Source of the DNA: an uncultured Muribaculaceae bacterium
GTDB taxonomy: Bacteria > Bacteroidota > Bacteroidia > Bacteroidales > Muribaculaceae
DNA length: 13,245 bases
NCBI GenBank assembly: GCA_910583795.1
Contig: CAJTZQ010000086.1
Span: 1-13,245, forward strand
Reading direction: 5' to 3'
How positions within the stretch are numbered: the stretch's first letter is position 1; each line of letters opens with the position of its first letter. Under the pieces are notes generated by a model. The model had not been told where the DNA came from. It saw only the letters and a list, made by a program, of their open reading frames with translations, and searched no databases. Of the stretch, positions 7,814 to 13,245 are shown one piece after another. Both the position numbers and the translations under genes were made by a program.

Positions 7814-7850
7814 AAGCGGCATCGGCAAGGCGCCGATGCCGCTTTATTTA
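7814..7850 (+). terminator. Rho-independent terminator of the sdh/frd operon
   Basis: GCGGCATCGGC (7816-7826) and GCCGATGCCGC (7832-7842) form a perfect 11-bp G+C-rich stem with a 5-base loop, extended by flanking AA/TT. The T-rich tail TTTATTTA follows. It ends only about 20 bases before the next gene, so the following glycosyltransferase depends on read-through or on a promoter that I could not recognise. Confidence 0.9.
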
Positions 7851-7868
7851 TAAACAATACTGAAATCT

Positions 7869-8705
7869 ATGCTTACGGCATCAATCGTTGTACATAATTC
7901 TCCTGCCCCGCAGCTTGAAAAGGCTTTGGAATGTCTTTTGCGGTCAGATGTGTCGAAGGTCTATGTGATTGACAATAGTCCTGTAGATACTCTCCGTTGT
8001 GTAGAAGCGATTGACCGGAGAGTGACGTACAAGCACGTTGAGAACAGAGGCTTCGGTGCAGGACATAATATGGCGATCCGCGAAATCCTACATGATGGCG
8101 ACTACCATATCGTTATGAATGCCGACGTATGCTGGAAAGGGGATGTTGTCTGCGGGCTATTGGAATATCTCGTTTCTCATGGCGATGTCGGAATGATAGC
8201 CCCCAAAGTTTTTTATCCCGACGGGGATTTACAATACTCTTGCCGAATGTTGCCGACTCCTGCCGATCTTTTTGAAAAGCGTTTCCTTCCGTCAGGAATT
8301 ATTAAAAGACGTATGGAGCGGTATCTGCTCGCATTCCATAATCATGATGAGGTCTTGAATTGCCCGTATCTGTTAGGAAGTTTTTTGTTGTTCCGGGTGG
8401 AAGCATTGCGTGAATGCGGAATATTTGACGAACGGTTTTTCATGTATCCTGAAGACATAGACATCACCAGGCGCATCCATGAAAAATGGAAGACAATTTA
8501 TTATCCTGCTGTCAGTATAGTTCATGAACATGCGGCAGCTTCAAGAAAAAGCTTTCGGATGTTTCGGATTCACCTTATAAACATGGTAAAATATTTCAAC
8601 AAATGGGGCTGGATGATCGACAAAAAAAGAAGCGCCTTTAATAAGTCGCTTCTTAAAAATGTCTCGTTTATTCCGCAAGATTGTCGACCTCAGGGCAGGG
8701 GCTGA
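7869..8705 (+). CDS. Family 2 glycosyltransferase, rhamnosyltransferase-like
   Basis: This 278-residue GT-A glycosyltransferase transfers a sugar from a nucleotide donor, probably onto a surface glycan or lipid-linked acceptor, at the cytoplasmic membrane face. Evidence is the N-terminal ASIVVHNS (4-11), VIDNSP (33-38), ENRGFGAGHNMAI (58-70), the metal-site motif VMNADV (82-87, the NxD variant common in rhamnosyltransferase-like members), GSFLLFR (170-176) and FMYPEDIDITRRI (191-203) with the probable catalytic acidic pair 195-196. The C-terminal aromatic region KYFNKWGW is also typical. No membrane helix is present, which suggests a soluble or peripheral enzyme. Sugar specificity is unknown. 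The last residues after about 265 look like non-conserved tail. The final 16 bases overlap the end of the convergent DUF4230 gene, and the segment 8622-8654 doubles as the terminator of that operon on the other strand. Confidence 0.88.
   Translation: MLTASIVVHNSPAPQLEKALECLLRSDVSKVYVIDNSPVDTLRCVEAIDRRVTYKHVENRGFGAGHNMAIREILHDGDYHIVMNADVCWKGDVVCGLLEYLVSHGDVGMIAPKVFYPDGDLQYSCRMLPTPADLFEKRFLPSGIIKRRMERYLLAFHNHDEVLNCPYLLGSFLLFRVEALRECGIFDERFFMYPEDIDITRRIHEKWKTIYYPAVSIVHEHAAASRKSFRMFRIHLINMVKYFNKWGWMIDKKRSAFNKSLLKNVSFIPQDCRPQGRG
8622..8654 (-). terminator. Terminator of the DUF4230 operon, inside the convergent glycosyltransferase gene
   Basis: On the minus strand AAGAAGCG (8654-8647) pairs exactly with CGCTTCTT (8634-8627). 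The inner CTT/AAG can add three more pairs around a short A+T loop. The stem is followed by an uninterrupted T run down to about 8622. It lies about 35 bases past the stop of the DUF4230 gene at 8690. Read on the plus strand, the same hairpin lacks a following T run, so it should act in one direction only. Confidence 0.7.
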
Positions 8706-9289
8706 CCCTTAGGGTTGGGGTCGATCACTATTACCGGACCTTGCTTACCGAACGGGCCTCTCATGTGACTGAAAAGAGGGGTAAGACTATTGACGGCGTT
8801 TGCACGAGCCTGCGCCACGTATCCTCTTTCATATATGCGTTTTCTTGCCTTGTCTTGCCATCTCCGTTTAATTATGTTCTCTTCATTGGCGGTAAGAGTG
8901 CGTGAGAATATACTGTTTTTGCTATCCCAGGAATCAAGCACTTCATAAGCTGCCTGAGAATCGTTTTCAAATATATCGACACGTTCGGGTGGGAGGTATA
9001 TAATGGTTGTGTCTCCTTTCTCTTCTATTTTAAGGCTGTCGAGATCAAATCTTATGCGTCCTTCGATAGTCTGACGAGCCACGATCCATTTCCCGTTGAC
9101 GGAATCTTTTATAGCCATTTCTTCATGTATGTCTGAAGCGCATAATTCCACCATTTTTGTAATCGATTTTATACGGGCGTCACGGGTCTTATAGTCTTCT
9201 ATAGGGCGTGAAGGTAGAATGTACCAGACAATCAATCCTATGAAGATGGCAACTATGGCGATTATCAATATTTTAACCCATTTATTCAT
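8690..9289 (-). CDS. DUF4230 domain protein, membrane-anchored
   Basis: The 199-residue protein has one N-terminal membrane segment (about 6-25) with a positive lead-in, so most of it should face the periplasm. The body resembles the DUF4230 family, whose function is not known to me. Characteristic parts are KMVELCASDIHEEMAIKDSVNGKWIVARQTIEGRIRFDL (roughly 45-83), a strand-rich core ending TTIIYLPPERVDI (94-106), and a helical C-terminal part with RRWQDKARKRIYERGYVAQARANAV. The last 20 residues are Gly/Pro-rich. It is the second gene of a two-gene minus-strand operon, 13 bases after a second DUF4230 gene. Its core aligns by eye with that neighbour (FDLDSLKIEE...YLPPERVDI against VDLSKLTKDD...SLPHVEI), so they look like diverged duplicates. 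Its end overlaps the convergent glycosyltransferase by 16 bases. Confidence 0.82.
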   Translation of the reverse strand: MNKWVKILIIAIVAIFIGLIVWYILPSRPIEDYKTRDARIKSITKMVELCASDIHEEMAIKDSVNGKWIVARQTIEGRIRFDLDSLKIEEKGDTTIIYLPPERVDIFENDSQAAYEVLDSWDSKNSIFSRTLTANEENIIKRRWQDKARKRIYERGYVAQARANAVNSLTPLFSHMRGPFGKQGPVIVIDPNPKGQPLP

Positions 9290-9302
9290 ATCCTTGACAT
9301 TA

Positions 9303-9914
9303 TCATTTATAAGTTATTTCCGCAATGTAGCCCCAATTCTCAAGCAGTTGTGTGAGCCATGCCCTGCCTTTAGCTTCGGCGGCGTTTCGCAGCATTTCGG
9401 ATGCGCCGTCATTTTTTATCATGTCGCGTTTCACCTCTTTAGCCATCTGTGATTTTAATGCAGCACGTTCGTAAGGTGTTATAGACGAGCGAAGACCAGT
9501 GACACGGCTATGCTCTTCGTGGAGTTGTGGCTCTCTTCCGTCGGTCATGATTTCAACATGAGGGAGGGAAATTGTGGCTGTGCGGTTTTCCTCATCTATC
9601 ACGATGTCGTCTTTCGTGAGTTTACTGAGGTCTACATATGCCACGTAGTAGGTGTCGTAAGAGTACACACCGATACGTGTGCCAATTTTCATATTATTGA
9701 AAATAGCGCGGGCTTTAGCCTCGAGGCTTTTTGCATCCTTGTAATCAGGATCGGAAATCATGCCGACCTTTCCGATCGTCATTCGGGCGAGCTCAAGGCG
9801 GTTCACCTCCTGGAGTTGGGAATATAAGTCGACAGGATTTTCTTTCTTTTTGCATGCCGCAAAAGGAAAAAGAAGAAAAACAATAAGAGCTGATATGCAA
9901 AAACGATTGTTCAT
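9303..9914 (-). CDS. DUF4230 domain lipoprotein
   Basis: The 203-residue product starts with a lipoprotein signal: a hydrophobic stretch 7-18, then the lipobox FAAC with the lipidated cysteine at 21. The residues after the cysteine are KKKE, not the acidic-rich signal used for surface export in Bacteroidota, so a periplasm-facing lipoprotein is inferred. The body carries DUF4230-like sequence: LELARMTIGKVGMISDPDY (40-58), GTRIGVYSYDTYYVAYVDLSKLTKDDI (78-104) and TATISLPHVEI (112-122), followed by a helical, charged C-terminal part and RAWLTQLLENWGY near the end. It is the first gene of the pair with the membrane-anchored DUF4230 protein. No clear TAnnTTTG promoter is visible in the 116 bases upstream. 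An imperfect palindrome with AAATTG/CAATTT arms (9923-9940) lies just ahead of the start. The function is unknown. Confidence 0.82.
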   Translation of the reverse strand: MNNRFCISALIVFLLFPFAACKKKENPVDLYSQLQEVNRLELARMTIGKVGMISDPDYKDAKSLEAKARAIFNNMKIGTRIGVYSYDTYYVAYVDLSKLTKDDIVIDEENRTATISLPHVEIMTDGREPQLHEEHSRVTGLRSSITPYERAALKSQMAKEVKRDMIKNDGASEMLRNAAEAKGRAWLTQLLENWGYIAEITYK

Positions 9915-10030
9915 AGATGCTTAAATTGGAACTTCAATTTATACTGTGAATTCAACTATTAGACATTAAAAGAAAGTATTTGTTGCATGAGTATTGGTTA
10001 ATAATTCATAAAGGGATTTGGTAGGATCCT
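9915..10030. other. Spacer between the glycosyltransferase and DUF4230 genes
   Basis: This 116-base A+T-rich spacer must hold the promoter of the DUF4230 operon, but I see no full match to TAnnTTTG on the minus strand. The best partial match is TACTTTCT. It also contains one arm and the loop of the hairpin that spans the glycosyltransferase stop. Confidence 0.5.
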
Positions 10031-10037
10031 TTATGAA
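10005..10037 (-). terminator. Hairpin spanning the stop of the GT4 gene, possible weak terminator
   Basis: TTCATAAAGG (10005-10014) and CCTTTATGAA (10028-10037) are exact 10-bp inverted arms around a 13-base loop, and they include the TAA stop of the minus-strand glycosyltransferase. The sequence beyond the stem is A+T-rich without a true T run, so it may instead protect the mRNA 3' end or be a factor-dependent stop. Confidence 0.45.
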
Positions 10038-11119
10038 ATAGTGTCTGCATGAGGGAAAAGTCTGTCAAGAAGAGAGTTGATTACAGCTGATGACTCATAA
10101 CCTAATGCAGATAAATAAGCGTTTTGTTTCATTGAGATATATTGGTAGTCGGGGAGGTTCCGGATCTTTATAAGTAGATTGAATAATTGTAAGTCGTTTC
10201 CCGGGTCGAAAAGGAAGCCGTTGTAAGAATCCTTTAGATAAGTCGGGATCCCACCTATATTGGAACCGATTACCGGAACTGATCCAGCCATAGCTTCAAT
10301 TCCCACGAGACCGAGACTCTCACCCTTATTCTCACTCGGGAATACGAACACATCAAGCTTGCTGAAAAAATCGGGCAGCTCCTTATGGCTCAAAGCTCCG
10401 AGAATGCTGACATAATTCTTTAATCCGTATTCTGTCACCATGTCTCTCATGACATTTTCCATATCACCGTTTCCTGCAATTGAAGCATGAAAATCTATAC
10501 CTTCCTTTTTTAGACGATCGAGCGCTTTTATGAAAGTGTCCCAGCCTTTTCCTTTGGCGATGCGTGAAACAAAACCTATCTGAAGTGTAGGCTTTCTTAC
10601 GGAATTAGATTTCCGAAAGAAAGATGACTGCACACCTCCCGATGGGGAAACGATTATTCTGTTTTCCGGTAAATTTGGATAATTGTCAAGGACTATATTC
10701 TTGAAATAATCGCTTGGAACTATGACATTGCGGCAGCAATCATAAAGAGGGGAAGATATTTTTTTAAGCCATTTGTGTGTGGTTAATGTGGGGATTAAAT
10801 CATTGCCATGTAAATTTAAAATAAGGTTTGGTTTCGTTAGAAGTCTTGCCAAACGTAGGGCGGGGGCTGCAAACGATATCATGTGGACATAGACAATATC
10901 ATATTTCCTGAACAAAAGTTTCGACAGAATCCCGGCATAAAACCGGGAATAATTGAAAAGTTTGCTGACAATATTTTTTGGTTTGTTGTCTATCACCACA
11001 TGATCTGTTTTCACTCCCGGAAGATTGTCTTTGATGCCGTCTTCTATAATCTTTATAAAAGTACCGAATTCAGGATTTTTCTTGGAAGGATATAAGTTTG
11101 CAATTGTCAGGATTCTCAT
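10031..11119 (-). CDS. GT4-type (group 1) glycosyltransferase
   Basis: This 362-residue GT-B glycosyltransferase probably adds one sugar from a nucleotide donor to a capsule, exopolysaccharide or O-antigen-like glycan in the cytoplasm. The N-terminal acceptor domain begins MRILTIANLYPSKKNPEFGTFI, with the FGTFI motif common in this group, and contains LNLHGND (101-107). The C-terminal donor domain has IGFVSRIAKGKGWDTFIKAL (181-200), IAGNGDME (214-221) and the family signature GESLGLVGIEAMA, in which E267 and E275 form the EX7E pair. GSNIGGIPTYL (285-295) is the usual nucleotide-proximal loop. It follows the ATP-grasp gene by 13 bases on the same strand, so the two are probably co-transcribed. 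Sugar specificity is unknown. Base composition is lower in G+C than in the respiratory genes, as is typical of exchanged glycan genes. Confidence 0.9.
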   Translation of the reverse strand: MRILTIANLYPSKKNPEFGTFIKIIEDGIKDNLPGVKTDHVVIDNKPKNIVSKLFNYSRFYAGILSKLLFRKYDIVYVHMISFAAPALRLARLLTKPNLILNLHGNDLIPTLTTHKWLKKISSPLYDCCRNVIVPSDYFKNIVLDNYPNLPENRIIVSPSGGVQSSFFRKSNSVRKPTLQIGFVSRIAKGKGWDTFIKALDRLKKEGIDFHASIAGNGDMENVMRDMVTEYGLKNYVSILGALSHKELPDFFSKLDVFVFPSENKGESLGLVGIEAMAGSVPVIGSNIGGIPTYLKDSYNGFLFDPGNDLQLFNLLIKIRNLPDYQYISMKQNAYLSALGYESSAVINSLLDRLFPHADTIS

Positions 11120-11132
11120 AAAATTATTTTAT

Positions 11133-12104
11133 TCATAAAATATTAAGCTGACCTGTTGTCTTGAGAGTTTTAACTGCATCTTCACACAATTTCCCCATTT
11201 CAGACAGGCATTTTTCTGTGAAATAATCCATTCTCCCTGCAAGAGAAGTCATGGTTAGCTCTCCAATATATAGTATATCATCGACTTCATAAAAATCAAT
11301 TCTCATTTGTGGAAATCCTTTACTGATTTCAGAAGCGATTGACACCATTTTTTCAAAATTTACCGGTTTTGGCATTTTAATTTTTGCCTTCAAGTGATGA
11401 TTATTATAACTAATGTTTTCATCTACTATCCTATGCCAATGCAGGTTATAAAGATCAACGGTAAAACATTGTTTAGTACGATTAGTGCAAACAAAAATTC
11501 GATCGACTTTACCATTAAAACACCAGAATTTATAATCTATTAGAGATGAACTTCGTATAGGTTGGTGTTGGGGGTCAAGAAATTTTTCTGCTATAATTAA
11601 GGGTTTTATAACTCGATAATGCGGTTCGGCTGAATTTTTTCCAAAATCACGAGACATTTGATTTCTGAAATAATTCTTTATTTTGCAGATATCTGCCTTT
11701 GATTTGTCTTTGACTATCATTGCATCACCGCATCCATTGTTGCATTTCAACACAAAATTATTAGGGAGATTATCCAAATTAATATTATCTGCTGAATCCC
11801 ATTTTGCAAGAATAGGTACGATATACTCGTCAAATCCTTTTTCTTTAAGGAAATCTTGCACCCTATATTTATCAGCGAGAGTAGACCATATTGACGTGTC
11901 GGTCTTGAACTGCAGCCAGGCAATCCATTGGTTGAGATCCTCCGGATTGTCCCAGTTTATTTTCCGATTAAATTTCAAAGTATAAAGAGCGTCGCAGATT
12001 ATTTCAGATTTTATGTCACATGACATGTACTTATATAGTATATAGATAATTGTTAATTTTGGATGCATTATACATCTGCAAATTTTATTAATGATTTGTA
12101 GCAT
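11133..12104 (-). CDS. TupA-like ATP-grasp protein (surface glycan biosynthesis)
   Basis: The 323-residue protein resembles the TupA-like ATP-grasp group. ATP-grasp enzymes join a carboxylate to an amine through an acyl-phosphate; TupA itself was named for teichuronopeptide synthesis. Members in polysaccharide loci are thought to decorate glycans with amino acids, though this is rarely proven. Visible features are NPEDLNQWIAWLQFKTD (53-69), LADKYRVQDFLKEKG (76-90), the nucleotide-binding FVLKCNNGCGD (117-127) with lysine 120, DYKFWCFNGKVDRIFVCTNR (190-209), and the metal-site segment MRIDFYEVDDILYIGELT, with D270 and E282 as likely magnesium ligands. The ATG at 12104 is used; the ATG at 12068 (residue 13) is an alternative. 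It is first in a two-gene minus-strand unit with the GT4 glycosyltransferase. Database entries often mislabel such proteins as glycosyltransferases. Confidence 0.8.
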   Translation of the reverse strand: MLQIINKICRCIMHPKLTIIYILYKYMSCDIKSEIICDALYTLKFNRKINWDNPEDLNQWIAWLQFKTDTSIWSTLADKYRVQDFLKEKGFDEYIVPILAKWDSADNINLDNLPNNFVLKCNNGCGDAMIVKDKSKADICKIKNYFRNQMSRDFGKNSAEPHYRVIKPLIIAEKFLDPQHQPIRSSSLIDYKFWCFNGKVDRIFVCTNRTKQCFTVDLYNLHWHRIVDENISYNNHHLKAKIKMPKPVNFEKMVSIASEISKGFPQMRIDFYEVDDILYIGELTMTSLAGRMDYFTEKCLSEMGKLCEDAVKTLKTTGQLNIL

Positions 12105-12148
12105 TAATCCGTGAATTTGTTTTAGTAGATGACAAATTTGAAAGTATG

Positions 12149-12177
12149 TTGGAAATAATTATAGTCTATTATATTTG
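12149..12177 (+). promoter_or_regulatory. Candidate Bacteroidota promoter ahead of the small ORF
   Basis: TATATTTG at 12170-12177 is an exact TAnnTTTG match, with TTG at 12149-12151 and an 18-base spacer. The expected transcript start is near 12184, and it would cover the small ORF and the DUF1919 gene. Confidence 0.5.
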
Positions 12178-12229
12178 TAATAAATCCCGAAAATTAGTAA
12201 TTATAAGGATAATTTGGCGATTTTACCCC

Positions 12230-12322
12230 ATGAAAACTACTGATTACGAGGATATGGTCAAAGTTAATCAAATCCTTCCGATTATTCAAGAGCATTTTGA
12301 AAAAAGTGAATTTGAAGATTAA
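12230..12322 (+). CDS. Possible 30-residue small protein
   Basis: An ATG-started frame of 30 codons ends in TAA at 12320-12322. The product is acidic and charged, predicted to be largely helical (VKVNQILPIIQEHFEKSEF), with no signal peptide or membrane segment. Support comes from the promoter candidate about 50 bases upstream and from protein-like composition, compared with the low-complexity frames around it. Against it, there is no ribosome site close to the ATG and I recognise no family. It could be the surviving N-terminus of a decayed gene, since no continuation is recognisable in other frames downstream. Confidence 0.3.
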   Translation: MKTTDYEDMVKVNQILPIIQEHFEKSEFED

Positions 12323-12374
12323 TCTTGCCCGCATACATATCAACTGGCATACCAACCACTTGGCTGTCCTAAAT

Positions 12375-12405
12375 TTTGAAATCAAAATCAATTTTGCTAA
12401 CTTTA
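12375..12405 (+). promoter_or_regulatory. Candidate promoter of the DUF1919 gene
   Basis: TTTG at 12375-12378, a 19-base spacer, and TAACTTTA at 12398-12405 match the Bacteroidota pattern except for the last base of the -7 box. The start would fall near 12411, giving a leader of about 40 bases before the ATG at 12453. The -7 box lies within a palindrome. Confidence 0.45.
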
Positions 12406-12418
12406 CCAAAGTTAGCAA
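12394..12418. repeat. Perfect 11-bp inverted repeat, operator-like or hairpin
   Basis: TTGCTAACTTT (12394-12404) and AAAGTTAGCAA (12408-12418) are exact reverse complements around a 3-base centre (ACC). There is no T run, so it is not a standard terminator. The symmetry places a TAACTTT -7-like core on both strands: TAACTTTA on plus, and TAACTTTG, a full match, on minus. It could be an operator over a promoter, or part of a divergent promoter pair. Confidence 0.6.
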
Positions 12419-12452
12419 GTATATTAACCCTTTCGAAATAATTAACACTTTT

Positions 12453-13160
12453 ATGATGAAACGTAAAATAAAACTTTGGATGGGAAATCTTTTAACTAAT
12501 TGCAATAGGTTAATAGCAAAATATATAAGACTTAAAAACCATGGTTTCTCAATTATCGCCAACAATTGTTGCGGAGGTATGATTTATCATGATTTGGGAG
12601 AACAATTTCATTCCCCGACTATCAATCTGTTCATGTTGCCGCTTGATTTCTTTATATTCCTGGAAAATTTTGATGAAGCCATATGCACTCCTGTCAATGA
12701 GATAGAGCATGACAGACTTGGAGAAAAACCGGATTATCCTTTGGGAGAAATAAGACTACGCAACGGGGAAAACATTCAAATTCACTTCAGGCATTATACA
12801 ACTTTTGACAGCGCCAAAGAAAAATGGGAAAACAGATGCAAGAGGATAAATAAGGACAATCTGTTCATCCTTATGGAACTTGGCTCGTTTACTTCCGAGA
12901 AATATGTGAAACGGTTTGACTCGCTGCCATTCGAGAACAAAGCAGTGATAACATCCAAACCCTTCAACAATATAAAGTCTGTCATACATATAGATATTTA
13001 TGGGCAGGGCTATAAATTGGGGATGATAGTAGATCGTCTTCCGGGTACCATAATAAGATATCTCGACTTGTTTGATTACATCCATTGGTTGAATACCGGA
13101 AAAATCAGACATGTTAGATTCTATAAAAGTTTATTACAAAAAGGAAAAAGCAAAACTTAA
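12453..13160 (+). CDS. DUF1919 family protein (exopolysaccharide-associated)
   Basis: The 235-residue product resembles the DUF1919 family, which is found in capsule and exopolysaccharide loci and is often labelled exopolysaccharide biosynthesis protein; no reaction is established that I know of. Matching segments, numbered from the ATG at 12453, are the basic N-terminus with RLIAKYIRLKNHGF, FSIIANNCCGGMIYHDLG (32-49), SPTINLFMLPLDFFIFLEN (54-72), the HFRHY block (111-115) followed by AKEKWENRCKRINKDNLFILM (121-141), and LPFENKAVITSKPF (158-171). The frame is open back to a TTG at 12297, but those extra 52 residues are low in complexity, overlap the small ORF and the palindrome, and lie outside the family domain, so the ATG at 12453 (or 12456) is preferred. 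It is divergent from the ATP-grasp/GT4 pair. No membrane segment or signal peptide is clear. Confidence 0.78.
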   Translation: MMKRKIKLWMGNLLTNCNRLIAKYIRLKNHGFSIIANNCCGGMIYHDLGEQFHSPTINLFMLPLDFFIFLENFDEAICTPVNEIEHDRLGEKPDYPLGEIRLRNGENIQIHFRHYTTFDSAKEKWENRCKRINKDNLFILMELGSFTSEKYVKRFDSLPFENKAVITSKPFNNIKSVIHIDIYGQGYKLGMIVDRLPGTIIRYLDLFDYIHWLNTGKIRHVRFYKSLLQKGKSKT

Positions 13161-13245
13161 AAAATAGATAGTATAGAGATATTAGTAATTCAATGGTTCG
13201 GTAAATTTTGAGGCTGACCAGTCTCGGCTAAGCCGCTAATTGAGC

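Larger units (their letters stand above)
12105..12452. other. Divergent A+T-rich intergenic region
   Basis: About 350 bases separate the start of the minus-strand ATP-grasp gene from the plus-strand DUF1919 gene. The region holds a plus-strand promoter candidate, a 30-codon possible ORF, and a perfect inverted repeat lying on a second promoter candidate. For the ATP-grasp gene I found only weak matches to the -7 box near its start (for example TACTTTCA), so its promoter is not assigned. Confidence 0.6.

Noticed and set aside
7018..7857. Long minus-strand frame (279 codons) antisense to the iron-sulfur subunit gene
   Set aside because: It mirrors the strong codon bias of a certain gene, runs through the terminator hairpin, and shows no family motif.
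12297..12452. 52-residue N-terminal extension of the DUF1919 protein from a TTG start
   Set aside because: It is low in complexity, lies outside the family domain, and overlaps the palindrome and promoter candidate.
12194..12565. Minus-strand 123-codon hydrophobic frame in the divergent region
   Set aside because: Low-complexity Leu/Ile/Lys composition arises from A+T-rich DNA. It overlaps the DUF1919 start, and no promoter or family match is seen.
13225..13235. Small palindrome CGGCT-A-AGCCG near the right edge as a terminator
   Set aside because: Five-bp arms with a single-base centre cannot form a normal hairpin loop, and no T run follows.
13190..13245. Short minus-strand frame entering from the right edge and ending in TGA at 13192-13190
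   Set aside because: Eighteen codons are too few to assign. It may be the tail of a neighbouring gene, but nothing in it is recognisable.

Overview
The window looks like a chromosomal piece of a Bacteroidales bacterium, most likely a gut Muribaculaceae-type organism. Three things point there: Bacteroidota-type promoters (a -7 box of the form TAnnTTTG, with no clear Shine-Dalgarno sites), a three-gene succinate dehydrogenase/fumarate reductase set in the order cytochrome b, flavoprotein, iron-sulfur protein, and paired DUF4230 proteins. The genus is inferred and cannot be fixed from the sequence alone.

Layout. Bases 1-331 hold no convincing gene, only open frames at the edge. A tight plus-strand operon (352-3753) follows: a DUF3737 beta-helix-like protein, a MalY/PatB-type PLP-dependent C-S lyase or aminotransferase, and a MATE transporter. 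Each gene overlaps the next, and the operon is read from a promoter only a few bases ahead of the first start codon. A strong promoter (3834-3865) then drives the respiratory operon (3984-7782), which ends in a textbook hairpin terminator (7814-7850). A family 2 glycosyltransferase follows (7869-8705). Its 3' end overlaps a convergent minus-strand operon of two DUF4230 proteins, one a lipoprotein and one membrane-anchored (9914 down to 8690). The terminator of that operon appears to lie inside the glycosyltransferase coding sequence.

The right third (about 10000-13245) is visibly richer in A+T. It carries surface-polysaccharide genes: a minus-strand pair (TupA-like ATP-grasp, then a GT4 glycosyltransferase) and a divergent plus-strand DUF1919 gene. 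The space between the divergent genes holds a candidate promoter, a possible 30-residue ORF, and a perfect 11-bp inverted repeat lying on a second candidate promoter.

How the genes work together. The respiratory operon encodes the membrane complex that interconverts fumarate and succinate with the quinone pool. In anaerobic Bacteroidales it normally runs as a fumarate reductase. The GT2, GT4, ATP-grasp and DUF1919 genes are best read as accessory glycan-building genes, perhaps acquired. No complete novel system is evident. The most unusual items are the roughly 105-residue soluble tail on the cytochrome b subunit, the overlapping DUF3737/C-S lyase/MATE trio, the tandem DUF4230 pair, and the palindrome-on-promoter arrangement ahead of the DUF1919 gene.
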